The notes: a model not told the origin generated them from the sequence alone. Positions 25,634 to 39,716 are shown, counted from the stretch's first letter. The stretch is 64,000 nt of DNA from Druceiella hillmani (GCA_039881145.1 JAYKKI010000006.1:10362501-10426500); one strand, 5' to 3'. Made by a program: numbers and translations.

Positions 25634-28600
25634 GCTATATGTTATTATGTAGTTATTATTTAGTAGAGATAGAACAATGACAAAAATTGTTAAATTGTTG
25701 TTCAATGCATATTCAGATACTTTTAAATATTTAAAGGTAAACAGTATTTCTATTAAACTATTTAAGACATTAATTTTTCAAAACATAAATACATTGCCTA
25801 TTCTATCAATCACAGGCGTAAAATACCGTAAATATTTTAAATATTATAAGACAGAAGATAATCTGCTAGCCAGATTTTACCAACCCTGTTTTCTTTATTA
25901 TATTTGTCTCGTTAGTTTCAGAAATAAGGAAGAAATGGAATGCGGCATATTTATATATTTCCTGGAATATTTTGTTCAAAATGTAATTTAAAATTATGAA
26001 AAAAATAATTTTATATTCCTCATATTAATCGCTTTGAAATATATCCTAGATGGCAAATAAAATTATAAAAAAAGTGAAGCCTTTATTAACCTCCTCTTTA
26101 ATTCATATATAAATATTTTAAAAAGATAGCTAGCGCAAAATACGTGAGTTAATTTATGTCTTACTACGCAAAATTTCAATTTTCTGCATCTTTTTCTTCT
26201 TTTCTAGTTTCTGAAAAAATTGGCTGTGAAATAGAAAACCATAAACACGTTACGTACTATATCTTTCGTTGGCGTAAAGACATCATGCATATTTAAAAAA
26301 AATATGACACATAGAATCATTGCTACAGTTATCTTACAACCTTTGCGTAAGCTTAGAAACCCCCATATTTATTACATAACTTTCGGTTGAGTAGTTTCAA
26401 AAATAAAAAGGCGGGCGGGCATATTTTATATTCACTGAAGGTGTGGTACCAAAAATATTGTATTTTCGAAGCCCTTAAAACTAATCCTCTCCAACGATAC
26501 CCCATGTTATATATGGAAATATTTTTTTCGAGTAAAGTTCGAGTCTTAATATGCCTGCTTTCAAATTATGAAAACGAATATTTCCAAGTTTTAGCTATTG
26601 AGATGTGTGCGTATTAATGTTTTATCTTTTTTATTAAACCAAACATCACGTACAGATACATAAATGATCTTACAAGGGTTCCGTTTTTCCTTTCGAGGTA
26701 AACAAACCTAAAAATTATTAATTACGAATATTGACATTGCACGATTGAGGAAAGGAGGTAAGGTAGAATGAGGAAGGATAAATATTACGAGAGAAAAAAC
26801 CTTTTCAGATGGCCTTTGAAAACGTACATAGAGAGCGAGTTGCTGGTGTCAAAACACAGTTGATTCTAAAGTTTTACTACTTGGAGAGGAAAGGACTTTT
26901 TATGGAAGATATTTTCTGTTTGGGTAAAAAGAAACTGAAATGATTATCAGGGTGAAGCCCTAGACCTTCAGCAGATCTTGAGCTGACTCCTCTCTGTTGT
27001 CCGCATTTCCGCATGCCTACTCATCACTTGTCTCCAATTTTATAAACTGTGATAGAACTTACATATTGTCAAGAATACTTTCACAAAACTAAAAAACACA
27101 TGCTTATCACTTTTAGTAACATCGATCCGGTGACTTCTTAGAATAACAACCACCTGCAACCCATTAGACAAACTTATCCTTTACATATTAGTACAAATTA
27201 TTTTGAATTTTTTTTCTATTCAAAATTAAGACGAAATGGTTTACATTTAAAGTCAACCCATGCAAAGCTATGAGTTACAAAAAGTGGGATATTGAAATAA
27301 ATGTTTTCCAAATTTACGACCTTGTCAATGTCATAAATTGGGAAAACATTTGTACGACTTTTCTATACCTTATCACCGTAAAGTACGGTGCTGTCACTCG
27401 ACACTCATTTAGATTGTACTTTTATACTATGACGTACAATATCTTAATCCTAAATTGTCTAAATTTCAACAGAACATAAAATATAGACAATATACCGGTA
27501 ATCGACAAAAATAGATAAATGCCCGATGTCTCGCTCGATACTTTTAAAACACTTTTTTTTAAACGTGGAGTGCAAACTTAACAGTCACATTTACGTCATA
27601 AAACAGCTTCAGCATCGCTTTATAGTTTAAGGTCAAACGTGTGGTCACAGTGTTAAGGTTGCGGATGTGTATTCGTTTAAAAACGTAGATACTTCTAACT
27701 TACATCATAAAGTAACCCGTAAGTGGAGCAGTGAACAGCGTACATAACGTAGATAAACGTAACTGTGTCTGAGTGAAATTCATATTGTGTTAAATTATAC
27801 ATCAACTAGATTACAATAGCTAATAATAATCTCTTGCGCAATTATTTATGAATAGTTTTAATAATATTTTATTGAGTTTATCTTATTACATGTGTAAAAG
27901 TAAAGTGAAAATAGAATATAATCAATATCTTAAGTTTTATTTTCGGAACATAGGTAATTTTAACCGTACAATCGCCTGAGCTAATCGTTTATACGTTTTA
28001 AATTAAAAGTGAAAATGTTGTATCTTAAAATGCTTTGGAAATAGAAACATCAAATCTAATAATATTTGTTAAATCTATTAAAATTAATTGCACACTTAAC
28101 TTCCTGTTATTTTTGGCTTACTTCAAAGATGAAATGAAAAACAATGTATTATGGTTACGACTAAAATTGTTTGGTTTAAGTGAAATCGTTGGAAATTTAA
28201 TTAAATAAGATTTTATATTTTAAGTTCATCAAGAAAATGTATTAAAAAAATTAGGAATAATTATTTAGCCACCATAGCAACCAAAATTTTGACGAAAAGG
28301 TATCATTGAAAATATGTTTTGTAAAAACTATGATAAAGCTAAGTTTCTGCTTTACATTATATTCAATACTTTACAGCTACACACACAAAGGAAAATCAAT
28401 TTTCTTTTATAATTAATTTAACTTTCTATATTATTATAATATTGCATTTTGATTACTTGTATGGAGTTTTTGGATTTACAAATATTTTCTACAATTTATC
28501 ATTACCGCTTTACTTAATTTTTAACCAAAGTAAGTGTATGCTTAAAGAAAGAACAAAGAAATTATACATACATAGATGCATACACAAAATTTGATAATAT

Positions 28601-29129
28601 TATCTTCATTATTTATTTTTATTTTCTCTCTAAAACACTTCGGATCTAAAAATGTCTTAACGAAGTTTTAACGACGACATTATGGCATCGAAGTTTGCAT
28701 AATCTACTCGTAGTTAAACTTTCCTGTTCTATTTTTTTATTTTCATTCGAGAGAAAACTAAATCAATATTTCTTCGGTATTCTCATTTGTGATATATTTA
28801 ATATCAATATGACGACGAGACACACAAGGCAAAAAGACATTAATAAAATGATGCTTTTATTTTTAATAGAATACGCATTTAATTAAACATAATTAAGTCT
28901 TTTGCGATAAATTATTAATTTTTATTACTAATAATTTCAATATCATTATTTTATCAAACCAGAAATGAAAATAATTTTCGGTGATCTAAATTTGATACAA
29001 AATTCAATAACAGTCGCCAATTTACACTGTAAAAAAAATTCTCTGTTCTTTCTCTAATTATCGTCTAATCTCTGAAGGACTGAAAATAATCACTATGGTT
29101 AATCACTTATGATACAAGGAACTTTGTCA

Positions 29130-29170
29130 TTTAAATATATACAACGCATGACTTAAAACAGTGTCTAATA
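29130..29170 (+). promoter_or_regulatory. putative lipase core promoter
   Basis: A TATA-like element (ttaaatatata, about 29131-29141) lies some 20 bases before acagtgtc, an initiator-like site, and about 120 bases before the ATG. The aligned position in the decayed copy at about 49034 reads ttaaatcgata, so the TATA-like match is lost there. The transcription start has not been observed. Confidence 0.35.
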
Positions 29171-29259
29171 TGGTATAGTGTCCAATAAGTTATGAACATA
29201 TCCTTGTTTGTTTACCCTTTGTTTATACTCCATTGTCTGGTAGTTTATTGGACAATACA

Positions 29260-29383
29260 ATGAGTAAGGTGCAAAATATTCTACTTGTCTTTATGTGCTT
29301 TGCATCATCATTAAATAACAAGTTACTAGCTCAATATAATACTGCATCTGATGTTGGAATCAGCAAAGGATATTACTCTGACT
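29260..29383 (+). CDS. secreted lipase, exon 1 (signal peptide)
   Basis: Encodes residues 1-41 and the first base of codon 42. It opens MSKVQNILLVFMCFASSLNN and then KLLAQYNTASDVGISKGYYS. Residues 1-24 form a classic signal peptide: a Lys near the start, the hydrophobic core ILLVFMCFASSL, and a likely cleavage after KLLA. The exon ends at a consensus donor (T|GTAAGT at 29384). The leftover T plus GT at the start of exon 2 makes a Cys codon. The ATG at 29260 is preferred because it is the first ATG of the frame and sits directly before the signal peptide; the open frame extends upstream only through a TTG. A decayed second copy of this exon lies near 49.1 kb. Intron 1 is 4971 bp. Confidence 0.8.
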
Positions 29384-29507
29384 GTAAGTATTTACCAAAA
29401 TATAATCAGTTTACTACCAACTATTCCCGTTGAGAGTTCAGAATACAATTTTGTTTCAATTTCCAATTATACGAATTTGCATTTCCAAATATACAAAAAA
29501 AAGTATG

Positions 29508-29572
<65 letters not shown>
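29508..29572. repeat. compound (TA)n(TG)n(TA)n microsatellite
   Basis: TA tract, about nine TG dinucleotides, then another TA tract, flanked on both sides by 'aatttgcatttccaaatata' copies (29474 and 29576). The microsatellite therefore sits inside a short direct duplication. It lies in lipase intron 1. Confidence 0.9.
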
Positions 29573-30504
29573 GAAATTTGCATTTCCAAATATACAGACA
29601 AATTTCTTAAATGTACGAGTTTATTAATAATTGGTGGGCGAGTGATCGATTATAATAATAAATAAGTTTCGTCATAGTTACAATTTCAATAACTTTTCAC
29701 GTTCATGCTCACTATTCAATAACTACTTTAATCGAAGCTCGCTTACTCTTTACAAAAAAATTTGTTACATTTCATTTTTTACGACGTTTTTTTCGCAACA
29801 ATCACAATAAGCAAGAAAATGTAATTATTATTGACTATGAATATAAATCAAATCAAATCAATTCTTGACTAGGAATATAATCATTTGATTATATTATGGA
29901 TATAAATCAAATCAAGAAACAAATCTATATTTATTCTGTTCTGGGAAACAAAATTAATTGTCTTTATGTAACAATAGACATATTTGTACATATATAAACA
30001 CAAATCTAAATTTACAATTAAATCAAATAAAGTAAATCCTATAAATATTTTAATAGTATTACTCGCCGATAATTGTTTAATTCCAAATACATATACTTCT
30101 TTATACGCAGTCACTGTATATACTTCGATAAGGAGAGTTAATTATACCTAACACCATCTATTGGGCGTTATTTACAATGGTATCAAATTATCGTTACACT
30201 AATAATTATCTACATTATTTTAACGTTAAAGAACCGATGATGATACCCTAATTAGTGATAAGGAAAGACTGTGGAAGATAATAAAATACTTTAAATAGTT
30301 TTTTGAAAGAAATTTTTACAGACTTTATGACATTATATCGAGACGACACATTTCTTGGTTGATCGTTGCACTTTAAATCGCTTAATGTTATAATATTGAA
30401 AATCTCATCAAAATTAATTTTGGAATTTTTATGTGACGCACATACAAAATTTTTTTCTGCGTAATTGATTTACAGTCCCACTTTTTTTTTCTAAAGTATC
30501 TTTA

Positions 30505-31050
30505 ACTAGCAACCCGTCCCGGCTCTACACGGATAAGTAAAAATATGAAGATTTTGGGACGGGACGGGTCAATGAGGTAAATCCAATGCATATAATTTTG
30601 CTGACTTAAAAACTTCACCGTAACTTTTTAAACTTTTCGTTGGAAAGCTGCGACTTAAAGAAAAATTTGATCTATATAAATTGATAGAAGTCAATACAAA
30701 ATTTAAGTGTTGTACAAAATCTCTAGAAAAAAAAAGTTAGGTTTTTTTAACAATGAAGCCTATATTACAGACTATCTCTAGATGTCATAAAGTTGTAATG
30801 CAGTGAATTCTATACATTGAAAATATTTTTAAAAAAATTAATCAATTTAGCATACAAAATGATAATAGAAGCCATAAATACTTTTTTTTAATTTTGACCT
30901 ATGTGTTAATTTAAGCGGGCATCACGCAAAATCTACTAGACGGATTTTGATGAAATGTGGTATGGTAATAATATATACCCAAAAGCAACATACAAGAGAA
31001 AAAGAAATTCCTAAGTACACGTGAACGAAGTCGTAGGCACAGCTTTTTAA
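30505..31050 (+). repeat. dispersed repeat (ctagcaacccgtcc family)
   Basis: Begins actagcaacccgtcccggct and ends near gaacgaagtcgtaggcacag. This start and end combination is typical of a widespread insect repeat related to RTE-type LINE tails. A related start, actagcgtgacccgtgcgaa, occurs at 34777. No coding capacity is visible. The family assignment is from memory of similar repeats and is tentative. Confidence 0.45.
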
Positions 31051-33843
31051 AATATATTTTAAGTGTATTTCTCTAAGTAAGGTTAAGTTTCAGTATGTAT
31101 TTATTTGCATTATAAATTAGAAATTATTACTAAAGTATTACTATGTAATTAATTAAAAAAATAAATAATATTTTTATTAATAATAATACTATTAACATTA
31201 ATATTATTAATAATTTTATTAAATTTAGATTTTACCAACCATATTTATAATCACCCTCCAGTCCTTTTATTATTTCATTTACATTAATAATTGACATGCT
31301 AAATAAAGTTATTGTTGTATTATGCCAAAGAGTGCGTAAAAAAGTCAGTCAATGTTGTGCACTCGTTACACCATAGCTCCTTTACGTTTTGACCCTCCGA
31401 ACAAATTCTTGTATATATACATACAATTATAGAAACATTACAATATTGCCGTATATACGTCAATCACGATGACGAGTCAATCTAATTAAATGTGTAACGA
31501 TTCTCTCCTAAATGCAGTTGTTTGGATGAACATTATCGGCTCAATTGGATGAAGCGCCACTGCTTATTGTATATAATTTTTGAGTCAATTATAATTTTTG
31601 TAATATATGATATTCAGTAGTGACAGTCGACTGACTGTATTTATTATTAAACTTAATGAGTGTCTTTATTTAAAAAAGACGGTCAAGTGTTAGAAGTAGT
31701 AGTAGAAGAGACTTTTACTACTCTACAGTAGTATAGAAGTTAGTAGAACTTGAGCCCTGAAGGTTCCCTCCCTTTATATCATATTATCGTAAAGTTTAAT
31801 AAGTAAGAATTTCAGAAATATACAAAAAATGTAATAATCTGAAAATTAAATTTGTCAAAATTACAAATCTATGGTTTTTGATTTTTTTTCCTGTCCTTGT
31901 ACTCTGATTGCTTCGTAGCAAAATTTCACGATTCTAAATTTGAATTTGATGTTAATTTCGGTTTAATACCTTCCTAGAAAAGAGGGTCTCGGCAGACAGA
32001 CATACAAAAAACAATCTTATAATAGTTACCGCTTTTCATTCTGAAGTACTGAATCCTGAAAACTGCGAAAGGCGTTTCGAAATAAGCAAAGATGCGTAAT
32101 AAACAATATCTCATCAAATAGTTAATGCAAATTAACCGAAACAGTTCTAATTAACAACTGTAATCAAAAGCTGCTATCCACATTTTTTTTAATTTAATCA
32201 AACCTATGATGAAAAAAGAACTATCTAATTAAACCTTAAAAATTCAAGTACCTTAATTTTTTTTTCTTATGTTTTGCTACAAATTATTGTGATTTATATA
32301 TTATGCATCTACTTGACCTATTTCACGCATAAAAGTCTAACATTTTGAAAACAGCGCGGCCGGGATAGTTTGACGAATGTGACGAAATTATAAAAGTTTC
32401 TTGTTTTATTGAACCCTTAAAAGACCATAGACGTGAAAATTTTATGTACATTATCTTTTCATTCAATATCAAAACCATATTTACGAATACTTACTTCACT
32501 TCCATCCATCTTTGCAATATCTCGAATCTACCACATCGGTTGTGCTAAAAACTTGGGCATATTAATGTGACACGAGTTTCTGATTATATTTATAAAAACC
32601 GCTATGAAAACCTGCAATAATACTTTTTTCCGGAAATCTGCATGAATTAAGAAAAGATTATTTCTTTCACACACAAAAATATATCAAAATAAGTTCACAA
32701 AATTATTTGAGCTTAATTAATTTGTCTATGTCTTATAATTTTATGCGAATGTTAAATGCAAATTTTAATTAAAACTATGAGTTGTTTAATTTTGAAAGGG
32801 GTATTTTAAACACGCAAGGCTTTCACGCAAGGCAATCACTTTAATACGTGCACGGACCTAATAAAAAATTTTAAATGACATACATTTAAACACCTTTACG
32901 CAAATAGATTTTTGAATAGATTTTCTTCAAATCCAAATCTTGGCGTATATGGATACGGTATTATTACTGCAAATGAAATATTCTTCATATACGAAGACCC
33001 GATTTTAAACGTAAATTCATTCAAATCTAATTAAAAAATACGTCTTTGTTATTAGCCAAGAGTTTGGATAGAAATAATTAAAGCAACAACACAAAGTGTA
33101 CTGATTTTAATTAGACAGTAATTGCGACATTAAGTACGTACGTTACTATGGTAACTGTACAAATGCGGATATATTGCGCGCAAATTTATTCTTGTCATAT
33201 TACAAACACGTCTTGCCCTAGATGCTTCTTACCTTTCGTGTATCGTTTCCATCGCATTTTCAGCTCATATAATTATCAATTTGTAAAGCATCTCTGACGG
33301 CGGTCTGAATTATTATCAGATATTTCTTATAAAACTGAGTCTAGAACTTCGGTTTAAAAATTTAGCCTTGCAACCGAAACGGTATATATGAAGCAAGAGC
33401 GTTCTATATTTTCCTCATGAATTTTCATATTTTATTTTGTTTATATTCTCCCACACTGAGTTGCTAACCGAACAACAGATCTAACACCGCACTCTTTATA
33501 TACCCTACCAGAGATAATAGAGAAGTTTGCTACAACATTTTAGAAGACGCTGAAAAAAAAGGAGCTAGTTTATTAGTTGTCAAGCTAATACATAAATATA
33601 TTTCGCATCTGACGTCAGTAGCGATTATTAACCCTTTAACTACCTTGTTACGTAAAATTTCTTATAAGCAAAATTAGAATTCAAAATGCCACTTAGCTGT
33701 TTTAAAATATTGAGGTTGAGTGAATCGTGAAGTTTTTTCAATATTGAGTTTTTTTAAGTAAACCAGTTTTGAAGTTAAGAAACACATTACGTTGAGTTCG
33801 ACGAGTTGAATATTTGGGAAAATCAAGTTAAATAAACTTAAGT

Positions 33844-33897
33844 GGAAGTTATCCTTGCTGGTAAAACAGCCAGGTTTCCCCAGCAAGAATAATTTCC
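33844..33897. repeat. 18-bp imperfect inverted repeat
   Basis: Arms 33844-33861 (ggaagttatccttgctgg) and 33880-33897 (ccagcaagaataatttcc) pair at 16 of 18 positions. The two differences would be G-U pairs in RNA. The loop is 18 bases. It lies in intron 1. Confidence 0.8.
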
Positions 33898-34354
33898 AGT
33901 CAGGTTTATTTCGAAAATATTCTATATCATAAAAGAATGAAATGTGTTAGCTAATGAAGTCAATGTCGTTATTTCTTTGTCATTTGATTTTACCACACAA
34001 ATATATGCGCCGCAAAAATGCGTGCGGGCTTACGCCAAATTATAATTATCACATAAATTTTTGTCACATCCAATGCCGTAACATTCACATCAGATAATAT
34101 TTTAACTATTATATTTACGACGTAAAAGTTTAAATATCATTTATTTTAATTATATTTTCACTGTCAGGTATATTATTAAAATTTTTATATATTATTTTTT
34201 AATTGTTCTACAATATTAAATATTCGATCCTTTCCTAATTTATGCCACTTTTCATATTGAGTGCAGAACAAGAAAACATATTTTGTACCATATTTTCTGT
34301 ATTTTTTTATTCGCCAAATTTTCGTTAATACGAGATGAGCGCCCAAATTTTCAG

Positions 34355-34500
34355 GTCCAGGATCAGAAAAACCACTGCATATACCGAAAAGTCTGCTGAA
34401 CAAGCTCTTTGTTGTGGTGTATCAACGTCAGGCTGGATTACTTTACTGGAGAAGTTATTCTTACTACCAAGCGGTGAACGGAATCGCCAATGATCCTAAA
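34355..34500 (+). CDS. secreted lipase, exon 2
   Basis: Acceptor aaattttcag precedes 34355 and the donor AAA|GTAAGT follows 34500. It encodes residues 42-90: the split Cys, PGSEKPLHIPKSLLNKLF, then VVVYQRQAGLLYWRSYSYYQ and AVNGIANDPK. The YWRSYSYYQAVNGIANDP segment, leading into the oxyanion strand, is characteristic of insect pancreatic-lipase-like proteins. The exon starts in phase 1 and ends on a codon boundary. Intron 2 is 3597 bp and contains a dispersed repeat and a possible hAT trace. Confidence 0.92.
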
Positions 34501-37500
34501 GTAAGTCATTACATTCTGAATAAATTTATTAGATTTATTTCTTTGAAAATATGTGAATGATAATAGTTGAATTTTATAGTAAAATACTCAACTCATTTTG
34601 ACAACAATCTTAATTGTACCTATAATGTGAAATTTTAATTCTGTACATTTTCAATTCACATTATGTTAGCGTAATGTCATAATTTTAAAACTTCATGTTC
34701 GCTGATTTATTAGACGATAAATTTATACATCAACATACTAATAACGACAGAAAAATTAATAAAATTATAACAAACTAGCGTGACCCGTGCGAAGTCTTCG
34801 CATTATTTATTCCATTATGAAGCTCAGATGACAGATCAAACAAATATTTTACTAAAATTGACATATAGAGGCGCAAGTATCAAAAGCATTGAGCTAAAGC
34901 GCCACTTTATTTATACGTAAGTGGATTTGAAATTAAACAAAAATTTTACCGACCGTCAATCATATTGACGTTGAGCCGTTAGATGGCAGCATTGCTGTTT
35001 TGTGTATATAATTTTAATAATTAATTAATTTGCAAAAACAATAGCAATAATAAATTTTTTAGTTGTGGATGCCGGTAGAGCAAGCAATTATCTATAAAAT
35101 GATATATAATTTATGTGGATTAGTTGTGGGTTTTTTTCTAAAAAGGGAGAGTAACATCTTAAACTTAGTGTATTAATATATATGATGATGATGATGATAT
35201 GATGATAATCGAAATGAAATTGAATAATTCAAAAAGTAATAAGTTTTATATACGTATACATAGAAATACCCAATAGATGGCACGTTAAAACTGATTATAT
35301 TTTTCCAAAGAATGTATTTTGCTAGTCTTGATTGATTTGAAATTTGCGGAAAGCAAAAAATTATTTTGTTGTCATTCACAACTTTAAAAAACTGAAATAG
35401 GTTGTTCTTATTTTAAATATACATCTACCTTCACAAAACAGTTGAATTTTGATATATCCACTTACGATAACAGATTTGAAAATCCTTAAAGAAATATCCA
35501 AATGTCCCTTTAAAAACTTATCTATCTGTGATTTTACTGATTAAACACTTTTCAGGGTGTTCTTATTTCTTCATCAGTTTTTAGAAATATTTCCAAAGAA
35601 ATAAAGATATATAAAGAGAATATTTTTTACTACTCTCCTTAATCCAGTTGACCAAGATGTTCTGTGCCAAAACGGTGAAGACTAACGATGAACCTTTGCC
35701 TAGTTTTTTTTTAAATTTCATCTATCTTTCAGTATTTTTCCATTTTTTTTATTTTCAAAGTTTTATTATTCCAAATATTTGCAGAGATGTTTTCAGAACA
35801 ATTAGTTTGAAGATGGCTTTTCTTTCTCCATTACCATCTATTGATGGTACGGAGTAAGTAATAGTCAATAATTATATATATTTAAGTACATTACGTTTAT
35901 ATATTTTAGCCCTTGCAAACTTTTCACGTTTCAAATTCTCCAGTCACCGGCACCGGGAAACGATGAGCTGAAGAAAAAACAGTAATAAATTATATATTAA
36001 AGGTGGAACTACAACAAAATAATTTCGAGAGAGTTAATATATAATTATTAAGTTTTTAATTATATTTTGGTAAAAATCTGATAACCGCCTTTATCTTGGC
36101 GACAACTGCGGTTCAAAAAATGTAATGTAAAAAATATGAGATTTTTCGAACTGAGGGATCTATTAAAAGCATGATACATTTATAATTTCGTCGAATAAGG
36201 CTACCGTGGAATAAGGCTCAACAAAAATCAAACATTTTTTGTTTATTTAATAAAAATTACCTACGACTGTGGGACAAATAAATATAAAAATATTGTTATT
36301 TAAATTAAGCAAGGTTCCTATCAAATTTACAAGGAGTTGAACATCAGCAGTGAAGTTTTATTTCTTTTTTTTTACTTCATTTTTCTAGGAAAATTTGTCT
36401 AGAGCCATACATTGTGTCGTTATGAACAGTGGTGGACTACACGATGTGGGACCTTTGACGATTTTTTAAACTGGCCATTTAATTCTTTCCACTTATCACT
36501 TAGCAAAAACCTTCAAAGAATTAAGCTCGTCGTAATTTTTTTATGGGTACTTATATATATTGTAGAACCTCACTTATAGCTCAAACCACGTCCGGGCAAT
36601 CAAATAGAACTACAACATAAAAACTAATCGATACAATAACACTTCTGGTTTACAGTGTCAGTTTTTAATGACAAAGTCTCTAACTTGATCATTTAGTTCT
36701 TTAAAATTACCCTTATCAATAACAACAAACATTTTTAATTTGTTTCAGATCAAACACGACTTGCTTAACACTTACTTTGATTTAGTGCATTTTTTGTAGA
36801 TCTGCTCTGGATAATCATTATGATCGCTCATTGCAATTCTGCTACTTTCAGTCATCTTAATATTTTCTCTTTTCTCAAGCTGTTCAATTGACACTTCATC
36901 GAAGTCATTAGTCTTAAAGAACTCATTCATTTTTGAGAGTTTTTTCTTGCCATGATCACTACCACTCGGATAATTTCTCGTAGACACTTTATTTAATTAC
37001 AGAAGATTTACAGAAGTGTTGCACTGTACCACAAGTACCATAACAATTTGCAGAATAGACGGAGAATATAATATTTTAGCAAGTTACGAAAAAACTAATT
37101 TTAAATTATTCATTACATTCAATTAACATACACATAATTGGTTTTACATATTTTTGTCACATAATACGAAAGAGGGAGAGTGCGGGAAATCTCATTGATA
37201 CTTTTTTTACAAATACGTACATGTCTTTGATAAAGTAGTTCACCTTTTGGTAATAGTAGATACTTTTCGTAATAATTTTAGCAGGTGGTTTCACGCATCA
37301 CAAATAACTAAGTATATGAAGACTCGAATACCTTAAAATAGTATTTTAGTTATTTCTCGAGCCCGCAGTCCTTAGTTTTTTGCCAGCCTTGCCACCCTAT
37401 TTTTACGCCGCTGTTTACAAATTAATCCTATATTAATCGTTTGCTAATTCTGAGTTGCTTCTAACAACCTAATTCAAGACATTTCATTGGTTAAAATATA

Positions 37501-38097
37501 AAATTTTACTATTCTAAATTCAAATTTATTATTATTATCCCAATAAAATAACTTAACAGTGTCAGGAAATGGTGGTGTGCCAAGTGTACAATTGACATTT
37601 TATTCACATTATGTTAATCACAAATAAACCAAGTACTCAATTTTAACAATTAATTACAGCATATCTAATTGGACTATAGTAAATAGATTATCTCTAACAG
37701 AACACTTAAACCAAAATTTACGTCATTATTAAATTGTCCCTACTGCATACTATCATTTTATATGTTTAAATCCTTCGGTATTTCTTTCATCGCTTCTAAA
37801 TTGATTAACCATCTTAGCAAATATACAAATGTTTATCACTCCCAATTACAAGATTTCAATTTATATGTTTCAGTTCCTCCCAAATATCTTTAATTACTTA
37901 TTATTAGAGTGCTGAACAACCTAGCTTAAACAAAAAATAATCCATATAATATATGATTACACATTCTAAGGCGGATTATTCAAATCGCTTTTGTTTGTTA
38001 TTTTATACTTTTTTTTCGATAAAGAAAATTAGTGAAACCATCGATATTTTTGCAGTATAAATATACTTTCACTCACCAGATATCCTAATATCCACAG
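34501..38097. other. lipase intron 2
   Basis: AT-rich intron. It contains a dispersed repeat starting actagcgtgacccgtgcgaa at 34777 that extends perhaps to 35400, a (gat)n-like tract at 35182-35205, and a possible hAT-type trace at 36772-36987 (-). The long open frame at 35648-35857 is AT-rich and not convincing. Confidence 0.6.
36772..36987 (-). pseudogene. possible hAT / ZMYM-like N-terminal remnant
   Basis: The minus-strand frame reads NYPSGSDHGKKKLSKMNEFF then KTNDFDEVSIEQLEKRENIK. A Y-P-S-G motif followed by Lys-rich sequence and a short FF segment is common at the start of insect hAT transposases and of domesticated ZMYM-type proteins. The downstream minus-strand sequence has stops in all frames and no transposase core, so at best this is an isolated remnant in intron 2. 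Confidence is low. Confidence 0.25.
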
Positions 38098-38252
38098 ATA
38101 GACTGGAGAAGACGAACCGTGTTATTCGTCAGTGGCTTTCTGGACAGCACCGCCTTCCCATTCGCTACCTGGATTGGTGAAGCCTACTCTCGGCTGGGCT
38201 ACAATGTACTTCTGTTGGATACTAACCGGTTCACCACCTATCCGTACCCTGT
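38098..38252 (+). CDS. secreted lipase, exon 3
   Basis: Acceptor atatccacag and donor GT|GTGAGT bound the exon, which encodes residues 91-141 and two bases of codon 142. It reads IDWRRRTVLFVSGFLDSTAF, then PFATWIGEAYSRLGYNVLLL, then DTNRFTTYPYP. This is the family's first beta strands. RRTVLFVSGFLDS holds the oxyanion-hole loop (usually [H/T]GF[L/T]; here SGF), and the later segment is the alpha/beta core leading to the G-Y-N-V strand and the D-T-loop. The Ser at the first position of the oxyanion motif is a mild deviation. Intron 3 is 3779 bp and carries a minisatellite and a (TA)n tract. Confidence 0.93.
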
Positions 38253-39716
38253 GTGAGTTTTATTATTCGTACGTAAATTAATCGGTATAATTTTAAAAAC
38301 AATTTTCTGATCTTTAAATAGCATAATTAATTAAAACTTGATGTGACATTTTCAACACAAACGAAGAAACAACAAAAAATCTAAAAAAAACAACTTTTGG
38401 AGTAACCCGACCTATTTTCTATAAAGGAAGTAATTAAGTATCAATTTAATCCAAAAAAATGTTTGGATAAAATGATAGCTGCAAAATATATCGGTTTATT
38501 GGTTTTAAAATTTACACATGGAATATTCTATTAGAAAATTCAAGAGAAAAATTAATATGATTTCATGCATCGAATGCCAGCGTCCTGACGCATCGAATAT
38601 GCTATAAGCACCATGGTCTAGAAAATTAAATAAAATTTTAAAATCAATTATAAACATTAAAGATACTTAACGGCATGATCTGCTATAAACATTCACGTTT
38701 TACCTGGCAGACATAGTCTCTTACAGGCAGGAAATAAAGGGCAAGTAGAAGAAAATGAAACTTAAACATCAAATATAAACATTACGTCTTTATGGGCCTA
38801 ATCTCTTACGAGTACTCTGGCCTTAGCTTTGTCTTACATACGTTTTCATATTATAGGCATTCAATCTATAAATTTGATTAGATGTCTTGAAGACTAAAGA
38901 AAAAGAAAATTAGGTCAACAATTAAAAAGTCAAAACTAAGAAAGACAAGAATGTAATGAAATGAAGAATGCCTAATAGATACACAAGGATCCATGAAAAT
39001 AGAGGTTTGAAAGAATATATTACAAATTAGAATCGAAAGAAATATGTCAAGTTTTCAAAATATAGGGTTTTATAATCACTACTAGCTCTGCGTTAGCAGT
39101 GATCGACGTGGACTCGATTGTCTATTTTGTTTTCAGTAAAATAAATCTGTCGACTCACATACCAAGAAAAAACAATTTTTCTATTATTTTATATCCATTA
39201 ACCTTTACCAAGTTTAACAGATTTCGCTGCCGGCGTACTTTTAAAAATGAATTTGCGAAAGTATGAATACTTTCGTATACATACATACGACAAGCTATAA
39301 CTTTTTACTTAGTAAACATGTTATATCCACATGAAATGGAGAAAAAATCTGACAAGAAGTAGCATCACACACTAACTATAATGAAAGAGACGGAGAGTCA
39401 AAGAAAGGTTGAAAACAACAGAGACAATCGAAGACGAAACGATTACCTTGTCTTTTCGAACAGTTTTAGAGCGTTAACAACATATTTGCATAATGTACCA
39501 TAATTGAATATAGTTTTTTTTACGTCTCACGTTTAGACTATTTCACGTTTATTAAATATTTTGTTCGTATCATTCCTTCTTCTGGTATATTACGATGTCG
39601 AATAGCCATTAAAATATAACTGAGTTACATAGAATCAAGTTTATTAAAAATGTATTGTCTGTATGAATTTTTTTTGTTATTCAATGTACTTTTTAAAGTA
39701 GTTTTTAGCATTAATA

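Larger units (their letters stand above)
25710..29450 (+). repeat. upstream half of a lipase-region duplication (copy A)
   Basis: Several blocks align in the same order with 47980-49330. Examples are 'acagtatttctattaaacta' near 25740, 'ccagattttaccaa' near 25870, 'gtgaacagcgtacataacg' near 27730 with 'cagataaacgtaactgtgt'-like sequence, 'catttaaatatatacaacgc' near 29129, and lipase exon 1. Copy A is longer by about 2.4 kb. Part of the excess is at 26210-27540, which has no counterpart in copy B and also contains dispersed-repeat sequence (gggttccgtttttcc near 26679). Confidence 0.7.
29660..34350. other. lipase intron 1, remainder
   Basis: AT-rich intron. At 29850-29910 a 'aatataaatcaaatcaa' motif is repeated two to three times. 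A dispersed repeat lies at 30505-31050, a decayed repeat piece at about 31890-32060 (gggtctcggcagacagacat), and an inverted repeat at 33844-33897. No further exon is needed to keep the reading frame and none is supported. Confidence 0.6.

Noticed and set aside
29233..29259. Upstream extension of lipase exon 1
   Set aside because: It would need a TTG start. The ATG at 29260 directly opens a signal peptide.
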